Source: Streptomyces sp. S.PNR 29
GTDB taxonomy: Bacteria > Actinomycetota > Actinomycetes > Streptomycetales > Streptomycetaceae
DNA: 64,000 nt
Reading direction: 5' to 3'
NCBI RefSeq assembly: GCF_030386795.1
Contig: NZ_JANUQM010000009.1
Span: 121,684-185,683 of the forward strand
Below the pieces are notes generated by a model. That model saw nothing but the letters and a program-made list of their open reading frames with translations. It was not told the DNA's origin and made no database searches. This document shows positions 23,260-34,737 of this stretch, piece by piece. Numbering within the stretch: position 1 is the stretch's first letter; every line of letters starts with the position of its first letter. Made by a program: the position numbers and the translations under genes.

Positions 23260-23490
23260 CCGAGAGGATCACCTTAAAAACGCAATTGGCCCCACGGACC
23301 GAGCATGAACATCGGGCACCCACGCGACGTCGACCCGTCGATTACGGGCCAGCCGCACCAGGTGACGGGCAAAGTTCCCGACCTGATGGGCACATATCGA
23401 GGACGCTTGGTAACCCGGTGGTCATGCCAGCGGCGGTACGAATTCTCGTACCGCCGCATCTCTGCGAGGCCCCCTTACGGGGGCCTTTTC
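23260..23490 (+). ncRNA. 6S-like / Ms1-type RNA (scr3559 locus), ends approximate
   Basis: The 424-bp gap between the HAD gene and the convergent Fic-like gene holds no coding sequence but several stems: CAGGT..GGG..CCC..ACCTG near 23357-23384, GCGGTACGA/TCGTACCGC near 23434-23456, and a terminator at 23468-23489. From memory, S. coelicolor scr3559 (a 6S-like RNA) lies directly downstream of SCO3559, and Ms1 / MTS2823, which bind RNA polymerase core, occupy the same place in mycobacteria (between Rv3661 and Rv3662c). Position and structure agree. The 5' end is not determined. Confidence 0.75.
23468..23489 (+). terminator. Terminator of the 6S-like RNA
   Basis: GGCCCCC-TTAC-GGGGGCC followed by TTTT: a 7-bp perfect stem with a tetraloop and T-run, a canonical intrinsic terminator. 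It defines the 3' end of the RNA. Confidence 0.92.
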
Positions 23491-23532
23491 CGTGTACCGC
23501 CACCCGCGCGTGCCGCCGACGGGACAGCCGTG

Positions 23533-24396
23533 TCAGGCCGCCCCGCGCTGCAGCGCCTCACACACCGCCGTCGACTCGCGCACGCCCAGCTCGACCGCCT
23601 TGCCGCAGTGGGCGATCCAGGCGGCCATACCCTCCGAGGTCCCGGAGACATAGCCGTCGAGGGCCGCCAGGTAGGCCGCGCGGCCCAGTTCGGCGTGGCC
23701 CACCTCGGCCGGGCACACCGACTTCGGATCGAGACCGCTGCCGACCAGCACGATGCGCTCGGCCGCGCGCGCGACGAGCCCGTTGTGCGAGGCGAACGGG
23801 CGCAGCGCGAGGAGCTCGCCGTGCACGACGGCCGCCATCACCAGTGCGGGAGCGGAACTTCCCGCGATGATCAGTTCGGCCAGGCCCTCCAGGCGGCCGT
23901 GTGTCTCCGCCGCGCTCGGCAGCGGCAGTTCGATCAGCGGCTCGTCGACCGGCTCGCCCTCCTGACGCGGCCGGCCGACCTCGTCGGCCTTGTCCGCCGC
24001 CGCCACCAGGTGCAGTCGCGCCAGCACCCTGAGGGGCGACTGCCGCCAGACGGACAGCAGCTGGCCCGCCTCCGCCGTCAGCCGGAGAGCGGCACCCATC
24101 GTGCGCGCCTCGTCGTCGCCACTGAAGTCGGTGCGCCGCCGCACCTCCTCCAGGGCCCAGTCGGCGCCGGAGAGCGCCGCCGAGCCGCGGGCGCCGCGCA
24201 GCGCCGCCTCGGAGGTGATCTCGTTGCTGCGGCGCCGCATGACCCGGTGTCCGTAGACCCGGTCCACAGCCTTGCGCACGGACTCCACGGACTCGGCCAC
24301 ACCGGGCAGTGCGCCCAGGGCCGCAAGGGGGTCCGCCCCGTTCGAGCCTTTTCGAGAGCTCGGGGGCGGATCGGCGGTCGCGCCTGTCGTACTCAT
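23533..24396 (-). CDS. Fic/DOC-fold protein with degenerate active site
   Basis: A 287-residue, mostly helical protein starting MSTTGATADPPPSSRKGSNG. Near residues 199-211 it reads ALRPFASHNGLVARAAERI, which aligns with the Fic motif HPFx(D/E)GNGRxxR but has Arg for the catalytic His, no acidic residue, and Leu for the first Arg. The AMP-transfer reaction is therefore unlikely. Upstream helices fit the Fic core. It matches Rv3662c by location. Function unknown; a non-catalytic binding role is possible. Confidence 0.75.
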   Translation of the reverse strand: MSTTGATADPPPSSRKGSNGADPLAALGALPGVAESVESVRKAVDRVYGHRVMRRRSNEITSEAALRGARGSAALSGADWALEEVRRRTDFSGDDEARTMGAALRLTAEAGQLLSVWRQSPLRVLARLHLVAAADKADEVGRPRQEGEPVDEPLIELPLPSAAETHGRLEGLAELIIAGSSAPALVMAAVVHGELLALRPFASHNGLVARAAERIVLVGSGLDPKSVCPAEVGHAELGRAAYLAALDGYVSGTSEGMAAWIAHCGKAVELGVRESTAVCEALQRGAA

Positions 24397-24496
24397 GGGT
24401 ACGACCCTACGCACAGCGGCGTCACACCCCACGAAGGAGTGGTCTTCTTCACGCCGCCCGGCACGTACAGCCATCTCCCTACTACGCTTAGTGAAC

Positions 24497-25477
24497 ATGA
24501 AAATTGCTTTCGTGGGGAAGGGCGGCAGCGGCAAGACCACCCTGTCCTCCCTGTTCATCCGCCATCTCGCGGCCACTGGCGCGCCCGTCGTCGCCATCGA
24601 CGCCGACATCAACCAGCACCTCGGGGCCGCACTCGGCCTGGACGAGGCGGAGGCGGCCGGGCTGCCCGCGTTGGGAGAACACCTGTCGCTGATCAAGAAC
24701 TATCTGCGCGGCACCAACCCGCGCGTCCTGTCCGCCGAGACGATGATCAAGACGACCCCGCCAGGCGCGGGCTCGCGGCTGCTGCGGATCTGTGAGGACA
24801 ACCCCGTCTACGACGCCTGCGCCAGGCCGGTGGAACTCGACGGCGCCACCGTCCGTTTGATGGTCACGGGACCCTTCACGGACGCCGACCTGGGGGTCGC
24901 CTGCTACCACTCCAAGACGGGAGCGGTGGAGCTGTGCCTGAACCACCTGGTCGACGGCCGCGACGAGTACGTCGTGGTCGACATGACCGCGGGCTCGGAC
25001 TCCTTCGCCTCCGGTATGTTCACCCGCTTCGACATCACGTTCCTCGTCGCCGAGCCGACCAGAAGGGGGGTCTCCGTCTACCGCCAGTACAAGGAGTACG
25101 CCGGCGACTACGGCGTCACCCTGAAGGTCGTCGGCAACAAGGTGCACGGCCAGGACGACCTCGACTTCCTCCGCGCCGAGGTCGGGGACGATCTGCTCGT
25201 GACGGTCGGGCACTCGGACTGGGTGCGCGCCATGGAGAAGGGCCGGCCGCCCCGGTTCGACCTGCTGGAGGACGCCAACCGCCGCGCGCTGCGCACGCTG
25301 CACACGACCGCCGACGCGACGTACGAGCTGCGGGACTGGGAGCGCTACACACGCCAGATGGTGCACTTCCACCTGAAGAACGCCCAGTCCTGGGGCAACG
25401 AGCGCACGGGGACCGACCTGGCGGCACAGGTCGACCCCGGGTTCGTCCTCGGCGAGGGCGTGGCCGCACCCGCGTGA
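24497..25477 (+). CDS. ParA/MinD/CooC-like ATPase
   Basis: A 326-residue P-loop protein. Walker A GKGGSGKTTLSSLF is at residues 7-20, the switch region contains VVAIDADINQHLGAALG and Walker B is YVVVDMTAGSDS. A CxxxC-free insert distinguishes it from nickel-insertion CooC. The start has no Shine-Dalgarno; TACGCT at 24484-24489, 7 bases before the ATG, could be a -10 box giving a leaderless mRNA, a guess. A GTG at 24491 in frame is the alternative start. It is divergent from the Fic-like gene. Substrate unknown. Confidence 0.85.
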   Translation: MKIAFVGKGGSGKTTLSSLFIRHLAATGAPVVAIDADINQHLGAALGLDEAEAAGLPALGEHLSLIKNYLRGTNPRVLSAETMIKTTPPGAGSRLLRICEDNPVYDACARPVELDGATVRLMVTGPFTDADLGVACYHSKTGAVELCLNHLVDGRDEYVVVDMTAGSDSFASGMFTRFDITFLVAEPTRRGVSVYRQYKEYAGDYGVTLKVVGNKVHGQDDLDFLRAEVGDDLLVTVGHSDWVRAMEKGRPPRFDLLEDANRRALRTLHTTADATYELRDWERYTRQMVHFHLKNAQSWGNERTGTDLAAQVDPGFVLGEGVAAPA

Positions 25478-25517
25478 CGGTGGCTACCGGCCGGCTGCGG
25501 CCATGGCCTGACTGCGG

Positions 25518-26774
25518 CTACTGCCGGGCCGCCCGCGTCCCGGGCGCCCCCTTCGGGGCCGGGGCGTGCCGGGCCGCCAGGAAGGACGCCCAGCCTCGCT
25601 CGGGGGCCTCGCCGACCTTCAGCGTGCGCAGCTTCCGAAGCGTCCCGGGGTCCTGGGCGTCCAGCCAGTCCGCCAGCTGTCGGAAGGAGACACAACGCAC
25701 CTCGGGCTTGGTGCACACCCGCTCGATCACGTCCTCGACGGCGCGCATGTAGGTGCCGCCGTTCCAGGACTCGAAGTGGTTGCCGATGATCAGGGGTGCG
25801 CGGTTGCCGTCGTAGGCCCGGCGGAAGCCACTGAGCAGGCTGTCCCGCATCTGCCGGCCCCAGCGCGCGTGGTGGCGGGGGTCTCCCTGGGTGCTCCTGC
25901 CCGACTGGCTGAACATGAAGTTGTAGTCCATGGTGAGCTGCTCGAACGAGTGGCCGGGGAACGGCACGAGCTGCATCGACAGGTCCCACAGGCCGTGCTT
26001 CTTCTCAGGCCAGACCTGGTCGTTGATGCCACTGCTGTCGTAGCGGAAGCCCAGCTGGCGGGCGGCCCGCAGGAAATTCTTCCGGCCCTCCAGGCAGGGC
26101 GTGCGGGCTCCGATGAGTTCCTTGTCGTAGTCGAAGGGCAGTGGGGCCGCGTCCGTCATCCCCGCGTTGGTCCGCCAGGTCTTCACAAACCGCTTGGCCT
26201 GGGCGACCTCCTCCTTCCACTCCTTGACCGACCACTCGCCGACCCCGCCGTCGCTGCCACAGAAGTGGCCGTTGAAGTGGGTGCCGATCTCGTTGCCCTC
26301 CAGCCACGCCAGGCGTAGCTGCTTCACGGTGTCGGCAATGCCCTGCCGGTCGTTGAAGCCGATGGTGGAACGGCCCGGGGAGTGCTGCGGCGGCTTGTAC
26401 AGGTCACGCTTGTCCTCCGGCAGCAGGTACACGCCGCTGAGGAAGTACGTCATCGTCGCGTTGTTGTCCCGGGCCACCTTGCGGAAGCGGGAGAACAGCC
26501 GCTGACCGTCCTCCGCCGCGCCGTCCCAGGAGAACACCACGAACTGCGGGGGCTTCTGGCCGGGCCTGAGACGCCCCGGTCTGGGCAGGTGCGGCTGCGC
26601 TCCGGTGTACGCGGTGGACCCGTCACCGATCAGCCGCACAGCGCTCTTGGGCGCCGGGGCCGGGCCGGGCACCCCTTCCCGAGGCCCTTTGACGCCGGCC
26701 CCGCAGCCGGCGAGCGAGACGGCGCAGGCCGCGGCGACCACACTGCCCGCGGCGATCCTCTCAGCGGCGGCCAT
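25518..26774 (-). CDS. Secreted lipoprotein related to polysaccharide deacetylases
   Basis: A 418-residue protein. The signal peptide is followed by the lipobox SLAGCGAG, so it is lipid-anchored outside the cell. The body begins QFVVFSWDGAAEDGQRLFSR, where the Asp fits motif 1 of NodB-type deacetylases, and later NEIGTHFNGHFCG, which supplies an HxxxH metal-binding pattern. The rest is rich in aromatic residues, as in glycan enzymes. It probably acts on a cell-wall or secreted polysaccharide. Convergent with the ATPase gene; 40-bp spacing. Confidence 0.82.
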   Translation of the reverse strand: MAAAERIAAGSVVAAACAVSLAGCGAGVKGPREGVPGPAPAPKSAVRLIGDGSTAYTGAQPHLPRPGRLRPGQKPPQFVVFSWDGAAEDGQRLFSRFRKVARDNNATMTYFLSGVYLLPEDKRDLYKPPQHSPGRSTIGFNDRQGIADTVKQLRLAWLEGNEIGTHFNGHFCGSDGGVGEWSVKEWKEEVAQAKRFVKTWRTNAGMTDAAPLPFDYDKELIGARTPCLEGRKNFLRAARQLGFRYDSSGINDQVWPEKKHGLWDLSMQLVPFPGHSFEQLTMDYNFMFSQSGRSTQGDPRHHARWGRQMRDSLLSGFRRAYDGNRAPLIIGNHFESWNGGTYMRAVEDVIERVCTKPEVRCVSFRQLADWLDAQDPGTLRKLRTLKVGEAPERGWASFLAARHAPAPKGAPGTRAARQ

Positions 26775-27063
26775 GTCCGCTCACCTTCTTCCTTCTCTCG
26801 GCCAACGCCGCCAAGGTCCCATGGACCCGAAAAGGAATTAACACGACAAGCAGACTTAAGGGCTACTTCACCCTTCGGAGTGATTCGTTACGCCATTTGC
26901 CCGGAATGTCTATGCCTGGCCTTTACTCTGCATTACGATCCATTTACCGAGCGTTGATCATCCCGCCGCTGTACGCCGTGACCCACGGCCGCGACCGACC
27001 CCCCGACGCGAGAGGGGGGACCACCTGTTCCGCGACCGCGCAGCCCCGGAGGAGACGGGAAAC

Positions 27064-29400
27064 ATGTCAGCTTGCATCCCCACCCGCGCCACCGACCCGA
27101 CTCGGACCAAGCGCATCCACCAACCCCACAGCCCGCCGCCGACCCGACCGCGCCGCTTCCGCATCGCGGGCGCCGACGTGTCGGCCTCGATCGCCGTCTT
27201 CCTGATCGCCCTGCCCCTGTCCCTGGGCATCGCCCTCGCCACCGGCGCGCCCCTCCAGGCCGGCCTCGTGGCCGCCGCGGTGGGTGGCATCGTCGTCGGA
27301 TGGCTGGGCGGCTGCCCACTCCAGGTCAGCGGCCCCGCCGCCGGACTCACGGTGGTCACCGCCGACCTCATCCACCGCTACGGGTGGCGTACGACCTGCG
27401 CCATCACCGTCCTGGCCGGCCTCGCCCAGCTGGGCCTGGGCTGTCTGCGGGTGGCGCGTTCGGCGCTCGCCGTCAGCCCCGCCATCGTGCACGGCATGCT
27501 CGCCGGCATCGGCGTCACCATCGCCGTCGCCCAGCTGCACATCGTCCTCGGCGGCACTCCACAGAGTTCCGTCCCCGACAACCTCCGTGCCCTGCCCGCC
27601 CAGTTGGCGGGGCTGCAGCCGGCCTCCGTGTCGGTGAGCGCGCTGACGCTGACCCTGCTGCTGCTCTGGCCACGGCTCCCCGGCCGGGCCGGTCGGCTGC
27701 TGCGCAAGGTCCCGGCCGCGCTCATCGCCGTCGCGGGATCCACCGCGGTCGCGGCGCTCGCCGGGCTGCGCCTGCCCAAGGTCGACCTGCCGACCTGGAC
27801 CAGCCACGCTCTGGCCGCGCTGCCCGAGGGCCCGGTGCTCGGCCTCGTCGCCGCGGTACTCACCACCACGCTGGTGTGCAGCGTTCAGTCCCTGCTCGGC
27901 GCGGTCGCCGTGGACAAGCTGGTGGCCGCACGGCCGGCCCTGCCCGCCCAGGTCGGGCGCGCCGACCTGGACCGCGAGCTGCTCGGCCAGGGCGCCGCCA
28001 ACATCGTCTCCGGCACACTCGGCGGACTGCCCGTGGCCGGCGTGGCCGTGCGGAGTTCGGCGAATGTGAACGCGGGTGCCGTGAGCCGGAACTCCACGAT
28101 GCTGCACGGCGTTCTCGTAGTGGTCGCCGCGCTGCTGATGGTCCCCGTCCTGGAGCTCATCCCGCTCGCCTCGCTCGCCGCCCTGGTGATGGCCGTCGGC
28201 ATCCAGATGGTGTCCCTGAACCACATCCGCACGGTGACCCGCCACCGTGAAGTGCTGGTGTACGTCGTCACCACCCTCGGCGTGGTGTCCCTCGGCGTCC
28301 TGGAGGGTGTCGGACTGGGGGTCGCCATGGCCGTCGGCGTCGCCCTGCACCGCCTCACCCGCACCCGTATCACCCACGAAGAAAGGGAAGGAGTCCATCA
28401 CGTACACGTAAGAGGGCAGCTGACGTTCCTCGCGGTGCCGCGGCTCAGCCGGGCCCTGCATCTCGTACCCCAAGGGGCCGAAACCGTCGTCGAGTTGGAC
28501 GGGTCGTTCATGGACCACGCGGCCTACGAGACGCTGCAGGACTGGCAGAACACACACACCGCGCGAGGCGGCACCGTCGAGATCACCGGCCGCCGTCCCG
28601 GCACGCGCATCGCCGAGCCGGCGGACCCCGCGGGATGCCGCTGCCGTCCCTGGACGCCCTGGCGCAACCACCAGTGCGAACGCCCGCAGGCCGCACTGCT
28701 CCACGGCAGCCCCGAGGGCGGAACCGGTGAGCCGAGCGGACACGAACTGGCCCGAGGCATCAGCGCGTTCCAGCGCAACACGGCACCCCTGGTGCGCAGC
28801 GAGCTGGCCCGGCTGGCGCGCGAAGGGCAGCGGCCCTCGCAGCTGTTCCTGACCTGCGCCGACTCACGGCTGGTCACCTCGATGATCACCTCCAGTGGTC
28901 CGGGCGACCTCTTCGTGGTGCGCAACGTGGGCAACCTCGTACCGCTGCCCGGCGAGGAGAGCGGCGACGACTCGGTGGCCGCGGCGATCGAGTACGCGGT
29001 GGACGTGCTGAAGGTGCGCTCCATCACGGTGTGCGGGCACTCCGGGTGCGGAGCCATGCAGGCACTGCTCAACTCCGAGCCCGGGGGCGCCCAGACGCCG
29101 CTCAAGCGGTGGCTGCGGCACGGGACGCCGAGCCTGCAGCGCATGGCCGACGACAGCCGCCCCTGGGCCGGGCTGGCCGGACGCGAACCCGCCGACGCGG
29201 TCGAGCGGCTCTGCCTGACCAACGTGGTCCAGCAGTTGGAGCACCTGCGCGCCCACGAGTCGGTGGCCCGCGCCCTGCGGGAAGGCGAGCTGGAGCTGCA
29301 CGGGATGTACTTCCACGTGGGCGAGGCCCAGGCCTACCTGCTCACCGACACGGGCGGGGACCGGGTGTTCGACCACGTACGCGCCGACCAGCCGGCGTAA
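27064..29400 (+). CDS. Bifunctional SulP-type anion transporter / beta-carbonic anhydrase
   Basis: A 778-residue fusion. Residues about 35-440 form a SulP/SLC26-type transporter with many hydrophobic helices (VSASIAVFLIALPLSLGIAL, SGPAAGLTVV, GIGVTIAVAQLHIVLGG). A STAS-like stretch follows (about 440-540). From about residue 555 there is a beta-class carbonic anhydrase: LTCADSRL (residue 597) and VCGHSGCGAMQ (residue 656) give the Cys-Asp-His-Cys zinc ligands. The obvious role is bicarbonate uptake coupled to CO2/bicarbonate interconversion. GGAGGAGA precedes the ATG; a CCCCCC/GGGGGG hairpin is present in the leader (26999-27019). Confidence 0.92.
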   Translation: MSACIPTRATDPTRTKRIHQPHSPPPTRPRRFRIAGADVSASIAVFLIALPLSLGIALATGAPLQAGLVAAAVGGIVVGWLGGCPLQVSGPAAGLTVVTADLIHRYGWRTTCAITVLAGLAQLGLGCLRVARSALAVSPAIVHGMLAGIGVTIAVAQLHIVLGGTPQSSVPDNLRALPAQLAGLQPASVSVSALTLTLLLLWPRLPGRAGRLLRKVPAALIAVAGSTAVAALAGLRLPKVDLPTWTSHALAALPEGPVLGLVAAVLTTTLVCSVQSLLGAVAVDKLVAARPALPAQVGRADLDRELLGQGAANIVSGTLGGLPVAGVAVRSSANVNAGAVSRNSTMLHGVLVVVAALLMVPVLELIPLASLAALVMAVGIQMVSLNHIRTVTRHREVLVYVVTTLGVVSLGVLEGVGLGVAMAVGVALHRLTRTRITHEEREGVHHVHVRGQLTFLAVPRLSRALHLVPQGAETVVELDGSFMDHAAYETLQDWQNTHTARGGTVEITGRRPGTRIAEPADPAGCRCRPWTPWRNHQCERPQAALLHGSPEGGTGEPSGHELARGISAFQRNTAPLVRSELARLAREGQRPSQLFLTCADSRLVTSMITSSGPGDLFVVRNVGNLVPLPGEESGDDSVAAAIEYAVDVLKVRSITVCGHSGCGAMQALLNSEPGGAQTPLKRWLRHGTPSLQRMADDSRPWAGLAGREPADAVERLCLTNVVQQLEHLRAHESVARALREGELELHGMYFHVGEAQAYLLTDTGGDRVFDHVRADQPA

Positions 29401-29531
29401 GTGCGGGGCCCGCGGGGTGCGGTCACGATCGAGCGCACCCCGCACCGGCGACGCCGGGCACCGCCGGCCAGGGCCATCGGCCCCCGCCCCAGGGCACTTC
29501 AGCACTTCAGCACTTCGCACCTCGGCCCGGG

Positions 29532-30215
29532 TCAGCCGAAGGACTCCGGCTCACAAGGCTTCATCCGACCCTTGATCGCGTAGAACCTCTCGGTGTTCGG
29601 ACCGGGTTCGCCGTCCTTGCGGGCGGTGTTCTCGATGCCGAGGGAGTCGCCGGGATGCAGGGTGACCTGCCACTCGCGGTCGAAGGCCGGGTCGGTGGGG
29701 CCGACGGGGACGGAACCGTCCTCGGGCGCCTTGTCACCGATGAAGGCCCGGTCGACGGTGCCCGACAGCAAGGTCCCCCGCGGCTGGGCGCACTGGTGGC
29801 CGAACGGCAGGCTGTCGATGGTGACGTCGATGCCCTCGGCACGCAGTCGTTCGGCCAGCCGGCGCTGGGACTCGGGGCCGATCACGAGCTTGACGAGGGT
29901 GAGCGTGACACTGCCGTCGCCGTGCCGTTCGACCGCGTACGCCGGTGAGTCGGCCGGGGACCCCGGCACGAGCACCACCGCGAGACCGGCCAGCGCGCAG
30001 GCCCCCGCGGCGAGGGCGAGCCGCCGGCCGGTGAGCAGCCCCCTGGCCCGAGGGCGCCTCACCACACCCACCCCGCGCAACTCGGCTCCGCACAACTCGG
30101 TTCCGCGCATCTCCGCCGCCCGCGCCTCGGCCCCGCCCGCCTCGACGCCACGCACCTCGATCTCATGCTGCAACTCCCGCAGCAGCCGGTCCTCGAACGT
30201 CGTCTTCGTGTTCAT
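29532..30215 (-). CDS. Single-pass membrane protein, partner of the ECF sigma factor
   Basis: A 227-residue protein coupled by ATGA to the preceding sigma factor gene. The cytoplasmic N-terminus (MNTKTTFEDRLLRELQHEIE) is followed by a Gly/Glu-Ala repeated stretch, one hydrophobic helix (LALAAGACALAGLAVVLVPG, about residue 75) and an extracytoplasmic domain ending in a Cys-containing tail. The arrangement is that of an anti-sigma factor, but there is no zinc-binding HxxxCxxC motif, so it may belong to another class. Function is inferred from the pairing only. Confidence 0.72.
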   Translation of the reverse strand: MNTKTTFEDRLLRELQHEIEVRGVEAGGAEARAAEMRGTELCGAELRGVGVVRRPRARGLLTGRRLALAAGACALAGLAVVLVPGSPADSPAYAVERHGDGSVTLTLVKLVIGPESQRRLAERLRAEGIDVTIDSLPFGHQCAQPRGTLLSGTVDRAFIGDKAPEDGSVPVGPTDPAFDREWQVTLHPGDSLGIENTARKDGEPGPNTERFYAIKGRMKPCEPESFG

Positions 30216-30898
30216 GCCTCTCCTCCAGACCCCTCGGCTCCCCTGACGCCCCTGACACCCCTGGCTGGCCCGTTGCCCCCGCGCCCGACGCCTCCGGGCC
30301 CGCCCGCTCCCCCCATGGCGTACGACAGGGCCGTACCGCGCTGCCGGTCCGGCACCGCCGTGTCCGCCTCCGCCCGCAGGGCCTTGCGGGCTCGGTGCAA
30401 GCGGACTCGGGCCGTGACCTGGCGGATGCCCAGCGCGGCCGCCGCCTCCGTGACCGTGAGCTGGTCGACCACGACCAGCTCCACGACGGCCCGTTCGCCG
30501 TCCGGCAGCCGTTCCAGCGCGGCGAGCGCACGACGGCCCGGGCTCTCGGCGTCGAGCTTGTCCTCGAGCCGGGCGATGTCGTCGGACTCCAGCAACCGCC
30601 GCCCCGAGACGCGCACCTCACGCGCCGTCTCCCGGGCTGTCCGACGGCGCTCGGAGGCGACGACATTGCGGGCGATGCCGTAGAGCCAGGCCCGCTCTCC
30701 ACCCCGCCCGGGGCGGTAGGTGTGGGCGGAGTCCAGGACCGCGAGGAACACCTCGGCCGTCAGGTCCGCCACCGTGTGGACGTCGGCGACACGCCGGGCC
30801 ACGAAAGACGTCACGGCGTCCACGTGGCGCCGGTAGAACTCTTCGAAGAGCTGGGGGTCGCGTGCCGCCGCGGTGGGCCCGCCCCGTATGTCGTCCAC
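30212..30898 (-). CDS. ECF-type RNA polymerase sigma factor
   Basis: A 228-residue sigma-70-family factor. Region 2 is visible in FEEFYRRHVDAVTSFVARRV and DLTAEVFLAVLDSAHTY, with RAWLYGIARNVVASERRR. Region 4 is ALERLPDGERAVVELVVVDQ and TVTEAAAALGIRQVTARVRL. The last about 40 residues are Gly-rich and look like an extension. Its stop overlaps the partner gene by ATGA. The target promoters are unknown. Confidence 0.93.
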   Translation of the reverse strand: MDDIRGGPTAAARDPQLFEEFYRRHVDAVTSFVARRVADVHTVADLTAEVFLAVLDSAHTYRPGRGGERAWLYGIARNVVASERRRTARETAREVRVSGRRLLESDDIARLEDKLDAESPGRRALAALERLPDGERAVVELVVVDQLTVTEAAAALGIRQVTARVRLHRARKALRAEADTAVPDRQRGTALSYAMGGAGGPGGVGRGGNGPARGVRGVRGAEGSGGEA

Positions 30899-31154
30899 TC
30901 GTGTCCCCTCTCGTCGGTGCGCTTCACCTGTAGTTGGGCCGGAGTGTGAAAGGCGTTACAAGTGCTGAACTCCGGCGGCCCGACGTCCGTGGGTACGGAT
31001 GACCCAAGCCGCCGTAAAGCCCACGGAAAAGTCCTGCGGAGACCCCCGCGAACAGGTCTAAACCATTTTCCGGACGGCCCTTGTCACCGGACCACCCGGT
31101 CTGATGAGCTGTGGCCTGGGACACAGCCGGACAACCCTGGGAAAGGGAGCAGTC

Positions 31155-33110
<1,956 letters not shown>

Positions 33111-33128
33111 GAGTACGTACGTCCCTGA

Positions 33129-33164
33129 GGGGCACCCGGCAGACAGCGCCGGGTGCCCCTTTCG
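33129..33164 (+). terminator. Terminator of acsA
   Basis: GGGGCACCCGGC pairs perfectly with GCCGGGTGCCCC (33148-33159) over 12 bp with a 7-base loop, followed by TTTCG. Confidence 0.93.
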
Positions 33165-33284
33165 GCACCTGATGCAGGGATCGCCGGATTCCTCCCCACG
33201 TACTTTGGATAGGCTGAACAAAATAGGTGCGCCGGGAAGTCTGGTCGGCAGTCGTTCCGTCCTGCCCACCGACCGGAGGTCCCC

Positions 33285-34718
33285 GTGGCCACGCCCCGCA
33301 CCACCACCCGCAAAATCCTCGGACGTCTGTCCCTGCCCGAGCGGACCTTCGTCGCGGACGCGCTGCGCACCGAGACCGTCGGCGGTGTGCTGCTGCTCGT
33401 CGCCGCGATCACGGCGCTGCTCTGGGCGAACGTCCCCGCGCTGCACGACAGCTACGAAAGCGTCGGCCACTTCCACCTCGGCCCCGAGGCCCTCGGCCTG
33501 CACCTGTCGGTCGAGCACTGGGCCGCCGACGGACTGCTCGCGATCTTCTTCTTCGTCGCCGGTATCGAGCTCAAACGCGAACTCGTCGCCGGGGACCTCA
33601 AGGACCCCCGGGCCGCCGTGCTGCCGGTCGTGGCCGCGGCGTGCGGGATGGCCGTACCGGCGCTCGTGTACATCCTCACGAACGTCACCGGCGGCGGCTC
33701 CCTGGCGGGCTGGGCCGTGCCCACCGCCACGGACATCGCCTTCGCGCTGGCCGTGCTCGCGGTCATCGGCACGTCGCTGCCCAGCGCCCTGCGCGCCTTC
33801 CTGCTCACCCTGGCCGTCGTCGACGACCTGTTCGCGATCCTGATCATCGCGGTCTTCTTCACCGACGACATCGACCTCGCCGCGCTCGGCGGCGCCGTCG
33901 TCGGCCTCGCCGTCTTCTGGCTGCTGCTCAGGAAGAACGTACGCGGCTGGTACGTGTACGTCCCGCTCGCCCTCGTCATCTGGGCGCTGATGTACAACAG
34001 CGGCGTCCACGCCACCATCGCCGGCGTCGCCATGGGCCTGATGCTGCGCTGCACGGCGCGCGAGGGCGAGGAGCACTCCCCCGGCGAGCGCATCGAGCAC
34101 CGCGTGCGCCCTCTGTCGGCGGGTCTGGCCGTGCCGCTGTTCGCGCTGTTCAGCGCGGGTGTCTCGGTCTCCGGCAGCGCACTGGGCGACGTGTTCACCC
34201 AGCCGGAGACGCTCGGTGTGGTCCTCGGGCTGGTGGCCGGCAAGGCGATCGGCATCTTCTGCGGCACCTGGCTGACGGCCCGTTTCACCAGGGCGGCGCT
34301 CAGCGACGACCTCGCATGGGCCGACGTCTTCGCGGTGGCGACCCTCGCCGGCATCGGCTTCACCGTCTCGCTGCTCATCGGCGAGCTCGCCTTCGAGGGC
34401 GACACGGCGATGACGGACGAGGTCAAGGCGGCCGTCCTGACCGGCTCCCTCGTCGCGGCGGCCCTGGCGACGGTGCTGCTGAAGCTGCGCAACGCCAAGT
34501 ACCGCAGGCTGTCGGAGGCCGAGGAGCGCGACGAGGACAGCGACGGCATCCCGGACATCTACGAGGAGGACGACCCGGCGTACCACCTGCGCATGGCCGG
34601 CATCTACGAGCGCAAGGCCGCCGAGCACCGCAGGCTCGCCGAGCTGAAGGCCGCCGAACGACGCGGGCTTGCCGAAGTGCCGGGCGGGGCAGGCGATGAC
34701 CGCGGCGGTCCGGCATGA
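33285..34718 (+). CDS. nhaA: Na+/H+ antiporter NhaA
   Basis: A 477-residue membrane antiporter that exchanges protons for sodium. Features: FFFVAGIELKRELVAGDLKD, the ion-binding Asp pair in LTLAVVDDLFAILIIA, and HATIAGVAMGLMLR. About 11-12 hydrophobic segments cover residues 20-395. The C-terminal 75 residues are hydrophilic and acidic/Arg-rich (EAEERDEDSDGIPDIYEEDD), an extension relative to the roughly 390-residue E. coli protein. GTG start with GGAGG upstream. Confidence 0.95.
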   Translation: MATPRTTTRKILGRLSLPERTFVADALRTETVGGVLLLVAAITALLWANVPALHDSYESVGHFHLGPEALGLHLSVEHWAADGLLAIFFFVAGIELKRELVAGDLKDPRAAVLPVVAAACGMAVPALVYILTNVTGGGSLAGWAVPTATDIAFALAVLAVIGTSLPSALRAFLLTLAVVDDLFAILIIAVFFTDDIDLAALGGAVVGLAVFWLLLRKNVRGWYVYVPLALVIWALMYNSGVHATIAGVAMGLMLRCTAREGEEHSPGERIEHRVRPLSAGLAVPLFALFSAGVSVSGSALGDVFTQPETLGVVLGLVAGKAIGIFCGTWLTARFTRAALSDDLAWADVFAVATLAGIGFTVSLLIGELAFEGDTAMTDEVKAAVLTGSLVAAALATVLLKLRNAKYRRLSEAEERDEDSDGIPDIYEEDDPAYHLRMAGIYERKAAEHRRLAELKAAERRGLAEVPGGAGDDRGGPA

Positions 34719-34737
34719 TCTGACGAGACGGTACAAA

